Shown one piece after another: positions 8,925-16,779 of a DNA stretch of 64,000 nt. The DNA lies in NCBI GenBank assembly GCA_023460975.1, contig JAEWOG010000103.1, forward strand, positions 1-64,000. The letters are read 5' to 3'. How positions within the stretch are numbered: position 1 is the stretch's first letter; each line of letters opens with the position of its first letter. This DNA is from Actinomycetes bacterium (GTDB lineage: Bacteria; Actinomycetota; Actinomycetes; Propionibacteriales; Nocardioidaceae). The notes beneath the pieces were generated by a model. The model was given only the letters and a program-made list of their open reading frames with translations. It had not been told where the DNA came from and did no database searches. Made by a program: the position numbers and the translations under genes.

Positions 8925-9924
8925 GGACGACTCCTCGCTGCACGGGCTCCGGGAGAGGTTCACGCGCCACAGTGTCGCTTCGCTCGTCGCGGCCCTCGGA
9001 CTCGGCCTGGTCGTCATCGGCGCCTTCCAGGGCTCGGCGGGTGTCCGTGTCATCACGCTGCTCGGCGCGCTCCTCGTCACGGGCGCGCTGGCGTGGCAGT
9101 TGTGGGCAAGCAGGTCACCCCGAGCCGCGGGCAACCTGCCACCGACACTTGGGGCGTCCGCACACGATCCCGACACCGTTCCCGACCTCGACTCGGCGCT
9201 GGAGCCACTCGACGTCGGTGTCGTCGAGGGGCAGGCGGCCCCTGCAGGTGACGCTGCGGCTGCCGCCGCACACGAGATTCGTACGCCGTTGAGCTCCGTC
9301 CTGGGACACGTGTCCCTGCTCGCCGACGACGCGACCCTGACCTCGGGCCAACGGGACTCCCTGCGCACGGCAGCCCGCGGTGTCGAGCGTGCTCTGCACC
9401 TGGTCAACGACCTGGCCACGACTCAGACGCAGGGACAGCCGCGATCGCTGCGCATCGTCATCGACCAGGTCGACCTGCGTGATCTGGTGAACGACGCCTT
9501 GGTCGACTTCGCCCCGCAGGCGACTCGGCGCGCCATCACCATGTCTCTGGCCGCTGCCCCCGGTGTCGTCGTGGCTGCGGATCCGATCCGCCTCAGGCAG
9601 GTCGTCGACAACCTCGTCTCCAACGCCGTGAAGTACAACGAGGCCCAGGGCTGGATCGACATCGAGGTCGTACGGACTGACGATCACGCCGTCCTGACGA
9701 TCGTGAACCCCAGCGCCACCCTCGATGCGCATGACCTTGACCATGCCTTCGACCAGGGGTACCGAGCCGCGGCTGCTCGGGAATCGCAGACAGCGGGATC
9801 CGGCATCGGGCTGAGCGTCTCGCGTGACATCGTGGTCTCCCACGGCGGGACGATCGAGATCGCCTCCAGCCCCGAGAGCCGCACCACCACCCTCACGGTC
9901 TCGTTGCCTCTGGCCGACGCGTAG
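8917..9924 (+). CDS. Membrane sensor histidine kinase with apparent AUC start
   Basis: A two-component kinase of 335 residues if read from ATC 8917. Translation in this frame gives two hydrophobic helices (about residues 19-37 and 41-60), a short linker, a HisKA domain with phospho-acceptor His119 in 'AAHEIRTPLSS', an N-box 'DNLVSNAVKYN', and a G-box 'GSGIGLSVSRDIV'. A start at TTG 9100 would remove both membrane helices and has no ribosome-binding site. The gene overlaps the LuxR-regulator stop by 8 bp, so translational coupling is likely. A probable partner is the response regulator at 12676. Confidence 0.8.
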   Translation: MSEDDSSLHGLRERFTRHSVASLVAALGLGLVVIGAFQGSAGVRVITLLGALLVTGALAWQLWASRSPRAAGNLPPTLGASAHDPDTVPDLDSALEPLDVGVVEGQAAPAGDAAAAAAHEIRTPLSSVLGHVSLLADDATLTSGQRDSLRTAARGVERALHLVNDLATTQTQGQPRSLRIVIDQVDLRDLVNDALVDFAPQATRRAITMSLAAAPGVVVAADPIRLRQVVDNLVSNAVKYNEAQGWIDIEVVRTDDHAVLTIVNPSATLDAHDLDHAFDQGYRAAAARESQTAGSGIGLSVSRDIVVSHGGTIEIASSPESRTTTLTVSLPLADA

Positions 9925-9929
9925 CAAAT

Positions 9930-9976
9930 CTTGAGGGAATCCAAGGATTCCCTTCACCCCGGGTTTCACCCTCAAG
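9930..9976 (+). promoter_or_regulatory. Nested inverted repeats after the kinase and before the glycosyltransferase
   Basis: AGGGAAT (9934-9940) can pair with ATTCCCT (9947-9953), and CTTGAGGG (9930-9937) can instead pair with CCCTCAAG (9969-9976). The two pairings share the GGG at 9935-9937 and exclude each other. It may be a plain terminator of the kinase gene or a structured leader of the glycosyltransferase at 10050. Confidence 0.5.
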
Positions 9977-10049
9977 TTGGCAAACCATCCGCCGCCGACT
10001 GCGAATCTGTTTTCGTGATTCGCGGGTTCGGGAACGGGGTGTCGTCAGC

Positions 10050-11489
10050 ATGACCGAGGTGCTGCCGCCGGTTTCGCCACCCCCGACGTACGAGGACGGG
10101 CGCGAGACGGCTCCGTCGACGTCGTTCGCCACCGTCCCGCTCTACCGGCCCACGGTCGGCTGCGTGATCCCGGCGTACAACGAGGCCGAGACCATCGCGC
10201 ACGTCCTGGACTCCTTGCTGTGCCAGACCCGGCTGCCGGACGCCATCCACGTGGTGATCAACAATTCCAGCGACGACTCGGTCGAGATCGCCTCGCACTA
10301 CGCCGGTCTCCACGCTCGCGTGAACGACGGGGTGGACGAGCTCACGGAGATCTTCGTCCACGACATCGGCGAGAACCCGGACAAGAAGGTCGGCGCCCTC
10401 AACTACGGCTTCTCCCTGGTCGAGGGAATGGACTACTTCCTCGGCGTCGACGGCGACACCACCGCAGACCCGAAGGCCGTCGAACACCTCATCGAGGAAA
10501 TGGAGACGGACGAGCGGATCGGTGGCATCTCGGCGATCTACAGCATCGACGACTCCGACGTCCACGGGCTGATCGGCAAGTTCGTCATCGCCGGACAGCG
10601 CCAACAGTTCGCCTCGTTCAACATGCAGAACCTGCTGCGCGGGCGTCAAATGGCCGTTCTGGGCGGCCAGTTCTCCATCTTCCGCATGGCGGCCCTGCAG
10701 AAGGTCGTCGAGGAGTCCCACCAGCGCTACCCCTGGGTCCGCGACAGCGAGATCGAGGATTCGCTGCTGTCGCTGCAGATCCGCAGCGCCGGCTACCTGA
10801 CCAAGATCAGCGTCGACGCTCGCGCCAACGTGGGCGGGATGCTGACGCTGAAGTCCCTGGACGCCCAACAGGTGAAGTGGAACGCGGGCGCCATCGACCT
10901 GATGTGGCCGGGGCAGCGCGGCGACACGAAGGGCCAGCCGTTCCACCCCAACCTGCGGTTGCGCTGGTTCGAGAACTTCTCGATGCTCCTCAACGCCTAC
11001 ACCCGCTTCAGCTTCGCGGTGCTGCTGATCTGCGCCGTGCTGTTTCGCGCCTTCGAGTTCAACCCGCTGTGGCTGATTCCCCCAGTGATCGCGACCGCGC
11101 TGAACCTGCGCATCGCGCACTCGATGAAGGACGCCACACGCCGCGACTACCTGTTCGCCCTGCTGTGGCTGCCCTCCGAGATGTACATCTGGGCGCGCAT
11201 CGGTCACTTCGTCCGGGCGTGGGCCAAGTTCTTCTCCCGCCGCGAGTCCGACAACTGGGCCCTCCAGGCCAAGGCCGAGAGCGGCGGCGGCAACCATGCG
11301 TACGTGACGCCGTACGTGGTGGCTCTCATCACCGGCATCGCCCTCGTGGCGATCTTCCTGCAACTCCCGACCTCGCTGCGCAGCGCGACCCTGTGGGTCG
11401 GCTGGAACACGCTCGCCGTGGTCACGATCCTGCAGAGCGTCTGGCTGTTCGCCAAGTGCCTGCGCAACTACCGGGGGTACCAGGCATGA
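10050..11489 (+). CDS. Membrane family 2 glycosyltransferase (processive type)
   Basis: A 479-residue inverting glycosyltransferase. The GT-A domain opens with 'VGCVIPAYNEAETI', has the nucleotide-sugar motifs 'GVDGDTTADP' and 'VRDSEIEDS', and a 'QQVKW' motif matching the Q-x-x-R/K-W signature of processive synthases such as cellulose, PNAG and hyaluronan synthases. About four membrane helices follow (near residues 320-360 and 420-475), with none before the catalytic domain. It therefore probably polymerises a beta-linked polysaccharide at the membrane. It overlaps the next lipoprotein gene by ATGA, and a GH6 glycanase lies 2.3 kb away. The sugar is unknown. Confidence 0.85.
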   Translation: MTEVLPPVSPPPTYEDGRETAPSTSFATVPLYRPTVGCVIPAYNEAETIAHVLDSLLCQTRLPDAIHVVINNSSDDSVEIASHYAGLHARVNDGVDELTEIFVHDIGENPDKKVGALNYGFSLVEGMDYFLGVDGDTTADPKAVEHLIEEMETDERIGGISAIYSIDDSDVHGLIGKFVIAGQRQQFASFNMQNLLRGRQMAVLGGQFSIFRMAALQKVVEESHQRYPWVRDSEIEDSLLSLQIRSAGYLTKISVDARANVGGMLTLKSLDAQQVKWNAGAIDLMWPGQRGDTKGQPFHPNLRLRWFENFSMLLNAYTRFSFAVLLICAVLFRAFEFNPLWLIPPVIATALNLRIAHSMKDATRRDYLFALLWLPSEMYIWARIGHFVRAWAKFFSRRESDNWALQAKAESGGGNHAYVTPYVVALITGIALVAIFLQLPTSLRSATLWVGWNTLAVVTILQSVWLFAKCLRNYRGYQA

Positions 11490-12226
11490 GCACCTCCACG
11501 ACCTCGAGGAGCCGAGTGCTCACCCACCGCCCCTTCCGCGCCGTTGCCGTCCTCGTGTCGGCGGTACTGATGCTCACTGGGTGTTCGTTGATCCCGGACG
11601 AGAAGCCAGCCCCGCAGCCCACGGCCCAGGCCGACCCCACAGTCGCGCCCATGCCGTTCAACTCCGAGTTCTCCCGCGACGGCACCTTCCAGTCCCACAT
11701 CCTCATCGATGGCATCGACTTCGTGTACACGTTCTGGGCGGCCAAGACCACGCCGCGGATGGCCGAATGGCACCCCAAGGGCGACAAGTACTTCTCGATG
11801 AGCTTCCAGGGCTACGACACGCGCCGCCGCCTGCGTGACCCGTTCCGCACCAAGCGCCTCGTGTGGCTCGAGCGGGTCCAGGTGACCTCGCAGACCAGCA
11901 CCAGTTCGTCGACCACGGAGTCGCCGTACAACCTCGATGAGTGGGCCCCGGACATCACGTTCGATCCCCAAGCACGCACGCGGGGCCGGATGGGCATGCT
12001 GATCACTTCTCCCAAGGGCGCCTTCGAGCTGCGCAACCAGGTCATCAAGGACATGGCGGACGACACCGAGGGCATCACGTTGAACCTCCGCGCCGTGGTG
12101 CACATCCAGGCCCGGGCGGGCGCGAAGCGCTACGTCAAGCGGGAAGTGACCCTCCAGTTGCCCATCGCCATCTTCGAGTCGAAGTACGCGACCAGCCCGC
12201 AGCCCGTCCCCTACAACGCCTCATGA
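11486..12226 (+). CDS. Lipoprotein of unknown function in the polysaccharide operon
   Basis: A 246-residue predicted lipoprotein. The signal peptide ends in a lipobox 'LMLTGC' near residue 32, followed by a Pro/Gln/Thr linker. I do not recognise the mature domain. It is rich in aromatic and basic residues ('FVYTFWAAKTTPRMAEWHP', 'FSMSFQGYDTRRRLRDPF'). The ATG at 11486 overlaps the glycosyltransferase stop (ATGA), and its own stop overlaps the next start in the same way. The tight coupling suggests an envelope partner of the synthase. Confidence 0.75.
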   Translation: MSTSTTSRSRVLTHRPFRAVAVLVSAVLMLTGCSLIPDEKPAPQPTAQADPTVAPMPFNSEFSRDGTFQSHILIDGIDFVYTFWAAKTTPRMAEWHPKGDKYFSMSFQGYDTRRRLRDPFRTKRLVWLERVQVTSQTSTSSSTTESPYNLDEWAPDITFDPQARTRGRMGMLITSPKGAFELRNQVIKDMADDTEGITLNLRAVVHIQARAGAKRYVKREVTLQLPIAIFESKYATSPQPVPYNAS

Positions 12227-12654
12227 GGACCGTGATGCCACGACTCGCCACCGCGCTCGCTGTGGGCGCCGCCACCCTCCTGGTCGGTTGCTCGGCTCCC
12301 GCCGAGCAGGCGCCGGCCGCGCAGGAGACCACGACGACGCAGTCTGCGACGCCCAGCGCCACGCAGACCACGACCCCTGTGGACCTGAGGTTCGTGAGCC
12401 CGACCGCGTCGGCGTGCTCAGCCGTGTGGATCGCGGGAGCCGTCCTCCCTGCCTCGTACGAGTGGTGCGCCGACGACGACGGGTCGCCCTTGGCGGGCGT
12501 ACGCATCGGTTCGTGTGAGGTCATCACCTTCCGCAACCAGATGTACGCCGTCCCGGGCCGCCGGATCCAGACCGTGACCGGAGTGATCTACAGCGACCAG
12601 AACTACCTGCATGCACTGACCGCGTGCAAGCGCAAGCCCTTCGCGGTGCGCTGA
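12223..12654 (+). CDS. Small Cys-containing lipoprotein of unknown function
   Basis: A 143-residue predicted lipoprotein with lipobox 'LLVGC' near residue 22, a Thr/Ala/Gln-rich linker, and a compact domain of about 85 residues with four cysteines, possibly two disulfides outside the cell. I do not recognise the family. ATG 12223 overlaps the preceding stop (ATGA); GTG 12232 and ATG 12235 are alternative starts. It is the third gene of the glycosyltransferase operon. Confidence 0.7.
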   Translation: MRTVMPRLATALAVGAATLLVGCSAPAEQAPAAQETTTTQSATPSATQTTTPVDLRFVSPTASACSAVWIAGAVLPASYEWCADDDGSPLAGVRIGSCEVITFRNQMYAVPGRRIQTVTGVIYSDQNYLHALTACKRKPFAVR

Positions 12655-12675
12655 GCAGCACGCTCGAGGAGAGGG

Positions 12676-13725
12676 ATGAACATGTCGGCACTGAGCATCG
12701 CCACCCAGACGGCGCCGTACGCCGTCATCATCGATGACGACCCGGAGATCCGGGCCCTGCACAAGCACGTACTGTCCCAGATCGGTTTCCAGACAGTGCT
12801 CACCGCCAACGCGGCCGATGGCGTCGAGGCCGTACGTGAGTTCAACCCCGTGGTCACGATGCTGGACATCACGATTCCGGGGATGGACGGCTTCGCCGCC
12901 GCGCGTCGCATCCGCGAGTTCAGCGACACCTACCTGCTCATCGTGAGTGGCATGACGGACGAGATCGACGTGGTCCAGGGCCTCGGCGCTGGAGCGGACG
13001 ATTACATCTTCAAGCCGTTCCGCCCCCGGGAGGTTCGAGCGCGCATCGAAGCCATCCTTCGGCGCCCCAGGACCGCACGCACTGTGGAGGGCCCCGAGGT
13101 TCCCACCGTCGAATCGATGCCCAGCGCCCGGGCCCGCGCCGAAGAGGTGTGGAGTCCTGGCTCCCCGGCCCCGGGGTCGGCGTCGGCCCCGGAGTCAGTG
13201 ACCCCGGCGGAGCCGGAGGCCACGGTCCCCGAGGCCCCCGTCCACCCCGTGCGCGCCAAGATCAACGGACACAGCCCCGTCGCGACGATCGTCCGGGCAG
13301 CTGAGAAGGCGCCCGCAGCGGAGCCCAAGCTTGCGGCGGTGTCGGACACCCCCACGCCCAAGATCGTCTCGCACTCCTTGGACCATCCCGCGTCGGCCGA
13401 GCGGGTCCTGCACCGGGGCTCGCTCGCCCTGCACCCTGGCCAGAACACGGTGCACGTCGAGGGCCGCTCCGTCGAGCTGCACCCCAGCGAATTCGCCCTG
13501 TTGGCGACCCTGGTGGAGTCGGGACGACGCGTACGGAGCACCGCCAACCTGGTGCTCACCTTGCGGGGCGAGAGCTACGTGACGACGTACTACGTCAACG
13601 ACGCGGACAAGCGGGCAGTCAAGGCCCACATGACGAACCTGTGCCGCAAGCTGGGTGACACCGGTCCCGCGCCGAAGTGGATCGAGTCGGTCCGTGGCGT
13701 CGGCTACCGCATGACCGCCGACTGA
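12676..13725 (+). CDS. Response regulator with receiver, long linker and winged-helix domain
   Basis: A 349-residue regulator. The receiver (about residues 15-125) has the acidic pocket 'IIDDDPE', phospho-acceptor Asp64 in 'MLDITIPGMDG', and Lys113 in 'IFKPF'. A Pro/Ala/Glu-rich, probably disordered linker of about 115 residues follows. The C-terminal 100 residues form an OmpR-type winged helix ('ELHPSEFALLATLVE', 'AHMTNLCRKLGD', 'VRGVGYRM'). ATG 12676 or ATG 12682 could be used; both follow GAGGAGAGGG. It lies 21 bp after the lipoprotein gene and is the best partner for the kinase at 8917. Confidence 0.87.
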   Translation: MNMSALSIATQTAPYAVIIDDDPEIRALHKHVLSQIGFQTVLTANAADGVEAVREFNPVVTMLDITIPGMDGFAAARRIREFSDTYLLIVSGMTDEIDVVQGLGAGADDYIFKPFRPREVRARIEAILRRPRTARTVEGPEVPTVESMPSARARAEEVWSPGSPAPGSASAPESVTPAEPEATVPEAPVHPVRAKINGHSPVATIVRAAEKAPAAEPKLAAVSDTPTPKIVSHSLDHPASAERVLHRGSLALHPGQNTVHVEGRSVELHPSEFALLATLVESGRRVRSTANLVLTLRGESYVTTYYVNDADKRAVKAHMTNLCRKLGDTGPAPKWIESVRGVGYRMTAD

Positions 13726-13752
13726 GCGCACGTGCTGACCAGCAGCCTGGCG

Positions 13753-14793
13753 TCACCATCCGGCGGCTCGGACGAGTTCGAGCGCCCGCTGCGGCCAGAA
13801 CACGCCGGCCTCTGGTCCACCGCCGCAGGTGCCATCGCTCTCGCCGGGCGGCTTGACCCACAGCCGCGCGTCCATCGCTCCAGCCGATGCCACGCCGGTC
13901 GGCACAGCCCCCACCGCGCGGCCCGGCGGGTTGCACCACTCACCGGAGGCCCCGGCACCACCGCGCCCGGTGTCGACCACGAAGTGGCCTCCCCCGAGCG
14001 CCGCGACAATGCGTTCACCGTAAGCGCGCTCGCCGTCCTCATCGGCGTAGCCCGAGACGTTGAGGGCGAATCCCCTGACCTTGTCCACGCCGGCCTGCCT
14101 GAGCAGGTCTGCCATGGCCGCAGCATCCACCCAGTTGGAATGCCCCGCGTCGATGTACGTCACCGGACCCCCGGCCAACTCGTCCACGGCACGGGCGAGC
14201 AACCCGACGCGGTCAGGGGTGCCGCAGTCTCCGGAGGCCAGCGCGTCGGGCTCGAGGATGACGATCGCGCCGTTGCCTGCTGCCTCTGCGATCTCGCGAA
14301 CCCACGTCGCGTACGTCGCCGCGTCCAAGCCGCCCGCGGAGTGGCCGCCCTCGCAGTCCCGCCCCGGGATGCCGTAGATCGTGAAGACGGGTGCGGAGGT
14401 CTGTCCCTGCGCGGCCGCCACCACGCCCGACACGTAGTCGCCGACCTCTCCGACCGGATGCACCTCGGGGACGAGCCACACCGAGGTCGGCACCGCGGCC
14501 AGACGTGCCAACAGCTCCTGATCCTGCCCCTCAGCCGTCTCCGCCGCTGCGGCGGCTCCGCTGCTCGGGTTGACCCACAGCGGGCGCCCGAGGAACGGGT
14601 TCCCCTGCACCGGCGGCACCTGTTCAGGGGCCTGGTGCGCGAACTCCACTCGACCGTCAGCGATCCGCACGCCTCCGCGCGCCAGAGCCACCGCGCCGCC
14701 CACGCTCAAGGCGCCCAGCGTCAGCACCAGGAGTCCGACCACCAGTGCCCACGCGCCGCGAGGACGCTGGCGGTCGACACGGGAGGCACGCAT
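13753..14793 (-). CDS. Membrane-anchored glycoside hydrolase family 6 protein
   Basis: A 346-residue GH6 (cellobiohydrolase/endoglucanase) protein. One N-terminal helix (about residues 12-35) anchors or exports it. GH6 features are 'TIYGIPGRDCEGGHSAGG', the acid Asp in 'VILEPDAL', 'YIDAGHSNWV', 'GFALNVSGY', 'GHFVVDTGRGG', and the C-terminal 'ARLWVKPPGESDGTC'. GH6 enzymes cleave beta-1,4-glucan, and actinobacterial cellulose-like synthase loci carry a GH6 gene for trimming the polymer. ATG 14793 has TACGAT 7 nt upstream, which suggests a leaderless transcript. It is convergent with the response regulator and divergent from the next gene. Confidence 0.9.
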   Translation of the reverse strand: MRASRVDRQRPRGAWALVVGLLVLTLGALSVGGAVALARGGVRIADGRVEFAHQAPEQVPPVQGNPFLGRPLWVNPSSGAAAAAETAEGQDQELLARLAAVPTSVWLVPEVHPVGEVGDYVSGVVAAAQGQTSAPVFTIYGIPGRDCEGGHSAGGLDAATYATWVREIAEAAGNGAIVILEPDALASGDCGTPDRVGLLARAVDELAGGPVTYIDAGHSNWVDAAAMADLLRQAGVDKVRGFALNVSGYADEDGERAYGERIVAALGGGHFVVDTGRGGAGASGEWCNPPGRAVGAVPTGVASAGAMDARLWVKPPGESDGTCGGGPEAGVFWPQRALELVRAAGW

Positions 14794-14800
14794 GGCCGAA

Positions 14801-14806
14801 ATCGTA
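14801..14806 (-). promoter_or_regulatory. -10 element for leaderless GH6 gene
   Basis: TACGAT on the minus strand ends 7 nt before the ATG at 14793, so transcription would begin at or next to the start codon. No ribosome-binding site is present. Confidence 0.45.
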
Positions 14807-14836
14807 AGTGACGCGCATCCCGACCGAGGAGCCCTC

Positions 14837-15793
14837 ATGCCAGGTACTGCAGGCCCCACTCTCCTGAGGCCGCTGGTCCTCCTCCTGGTCGTCTGCTGCG
14901 CAGTGGCGACGGCTCTGGGCACCGCTCCCGCGCGCGCCGAGGTCGGCCCCTCGAGCACGCCAGCCAGCGTGCGGCTCGCCGCGGAGCAGGGACAGATCGT
15001 CGGGCGAGCGGTCGGCCCCGACGGGTCCCCGGCACCGCGCGCCAAGGTCGTCCTGTTCGACGAACGCTGGAACTACCTGACGCAGACCAAGGCACGCCGT
15101 ACGGGGCGGTTCGCCTTCTCGTCACTGGCACCGGGCACCTATCGGGTGCAGGTCAGCGATGCCCGTCCCCGCTGGAACACCGGCTCGTACGCCACCACCG
15201 ACGGCACGGTGACCGTGCACCACGATCGCACCAGCGTGCTGACGGTGCGCATGCAGCGCGGAGCGTTCATCACCGGCCGGGTCTCGGCCGGTCCGCGTCG
15301 CACCGCCGCGCGCCACGCGTGGGTGCGCGCCAGCGACGCGTACGGACGCAGCTACGAGGTTCGCGCCGACGCCAAGGGGCGTTTCGCCCTGGGTGGGCTG
15401 CCCGCGGGAACCTTCATGCTCTGGGGGTACGACTCCGCGCACCAGTGGGTCGGCAGCGGCACCTCGGTGAAGGGACTGGCCACGGGCGGGACCACCGACA
15501 TTCGGATCGGCATGCCCACCCGAGCTGGCGGGCTCTCGGGCTTCCTCTTCGAAGGCCCCGACATCGCCCGGCACCGCGTCTGGGTCACGGCCGTCAGCAA
15601 GCGCACCGGCCAATGGTGGGTGGTCCCCGTCCGTACGGGTGACCTGTCGTTGCGTGGACTGGCTCCAGGGCGATACACGTTCTCGATGACGAGCACCCGC
15701 ACGTACGTGGGTCGCACGGTCAGCCCAGGCGTCTCGGTGAAGTCCGGGGTGACGCGCACGCTCAACCTCCGGCTCACCCAGCCTCAGGGCTGA
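14837..15793 (+). CDS. Secreted carboxypeptidase-regulatory-like (beta-sandwich) repeat protein
   Basis: A 318-residue exported protein. It has a Sec signal peptide (about residues 1-32, ending 'APARAEV') and three copies of a CarboxypepD_reg/SpaA-like beta-sandwich of about 85 residues. Each copy has a 'GQIVGRAVGPDG', 'GAFITGRV' or 'GGLSGFLF' type start and a 'FAFSSLAPGTYRVQV', 'FALGGLPAGTFMLWG' or 'LSLRGLAPGRYTFSM' type turn. Such domains serve adhesion or carbohydrate contact, not catalysis. GAGGA lies 6 nt before the ATG. It is divergent from the GH6 gene by 43 bp and may belong to the same surface-polysaccharide function. Confidence 0.78.
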   Translation: MPGTAGPTLLRPLVLLLVVCCAVATALGTAPARAEVGPSSTPASVRLAAEQGQIVGRAVGPDGSPAPRAKVVLFDERWNYLTQTKARRTGRFAFSSLAPGTYRVQVSDARPRWNTGSYATTDGTVTVHHDRTSVLTVRMQRGAFITGRVSAGPRRTAARHAWVRASDAYGRSYEVRADAKGRFALGGLPAGTFMLWGYDSAHQWVGSGTSVKGLATGGTTDIRIGMPTRAGGLSGFLFEGPDIARHRVWVTAVSKRTGQWWVVPVRTGDLSLRGLAPGRYTFSMTSTRTYVGRTVSPGVSVKSGVTRTLNLRLTQPQG

Positions 15794-15799
15794 GGGCGC

Positions 15800-16573
15800 T
15801 CAGCGGCGCCCACGCCCCCGGAACCTGGCGCCCACGGGTGCCGCCACGCGGGCGGGGGGCGACTCCTCCTCGACCACTGCCAGGGGCGGTGCCTCACCCC
15901 AGGCTGGCGCCTGCGTCACGTTCTGCCCCGCCAGTACGGCCCTGACCTCGTCCAACGCTTGCGTCCACTCGTCTTCAACAACCCGGTCGGGCGCCCCCAC
16001 CACAAGGACGTTCTCGCCCACCGGGGCCACCCACAGCGACAGACCCGGATAGTGCAGCGCCACGCCGTCCGACACCAGGTCAGCGGGGAGTGCACGCAGG
16101 ATCCCGAGGGCGCGAGAACCCACACGGGGCAGGACCGTCGCGAAGGCAGCGTCGTGCGCCGTCAGGCACGCCGCGACGAGGCGCATGTCGTGGGTGACGA
16201 CACCGGACCACGCGACGCCGCCGAGGGCCCCGACGCGCCCCACGCAGTGGGTCAGGGCTGCCGACACGTCCGTTCCGCCCACCACGGCGATGGCACGGCG
16301 CTCCCGCGGAACCACGACCGCACACTGAGCCCGCACCGACGCCTCACGGGCCGCGGTGAACTCCACGTCTGCGCTCAACCGGGGCGTCCCCAAGGTCTCG
16401 ATCCGCGCCAGTTCCTCCACCCCGAGCAGGTCGGCGAGGTTGCTGGACAGGCGGGCGACATGGGACATCGCTGCGGCGACTCGCCCCGCGTACCCGTCGT
16501 CGCCCACCACGGTTCCGTCGGGATGGACGCGGAAGGACGAATCAGCAAGGTCGCGGAAGGTGTCGATGCTCAT
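15800..16573 (-). CDS. Hypothetical protein
   Basis: A 257-residue protein I do not recognise. There is no signal peptide or membrane helix. It is rich in Ala and Val with a hydrophobic central region ('CAVVVPRERRAIAVVGGTDV', 'GGVAWSGVVTHDMRLVA') and ends in a Pro/Ala stretch with a basic tail 'RFRGRGRR'. The ATG at 16573 has GGAG 6 nt upstream. Its stop is 7 bp from that of the secreted repeat protein (convergent), and it is divergent from amt. Confidence 0.7.
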   Translation of the reverse strand: MSIDTFRDLADSSFRVHPDGTVVGDDGYAGRVAAAMSHVARLSSNLADLLGVEELARIETLGTPRLSADVEFTAAREASVRAQCAVVVPRERRAIAVVGGTDVSAALTHCVGRVGALGGVAWSGVVTHDMRLVAACLTAHDAAFATVLPRVGSRALGILRALPADLVSDGVALHYPGLSLWVAPVGENVLVVGAPDRVVEDEWTQALDEVRAVLAGQNVTQAPAWGEAPPLAVVEEESPPARVAAPVGARFRGRGRR

Positions 16574-16669
16574 GGCGGCTCCGTTCGGCGGGGGCGTGCA
16601 GCCCACGCTGACGACTTGCAGCCGGCATTGGCAGCGGCTTAACGCGAACGTCACGTGAGGCAGCCAAGC

Positions 16670-16685
16670 GTTACGCGCCCGAAAG
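16670..16685 (+). promoter_or_regulatory. Candidate GlnR box upstream of amt
   Basis: GTTAC-GCGCCC-GAAAG matches the actinobacterial GlnR consensus GTnAC-n6-GAAAC at all but the last base, with the correct 6-nt gap. It lies 95 bp before the ammonium transporter start, where nitrogen control would be expected. A weaker half-site pair is on the opposite strand at about 16640-16654. Confidence 0.55.
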
Positions 16686-16779
16686 CAATCAGGACCGTGG
16701 CGCTCATGTCGGGGCACCACGCTCCTCGGCACCGGGTCCGGGACCGGTCCATCCGTTCCTTCTCGTTCCTGGAGGTCCC

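Noticed and set aside
9961..10010. GGCAAACC upstream of the glycosyltransferase, recalling the c-di-GMP-I riboswitch core.
   Set aside because: The matching GACGCAAAGCC half and the paired stems are absent; only the eight-base similarity is seen.
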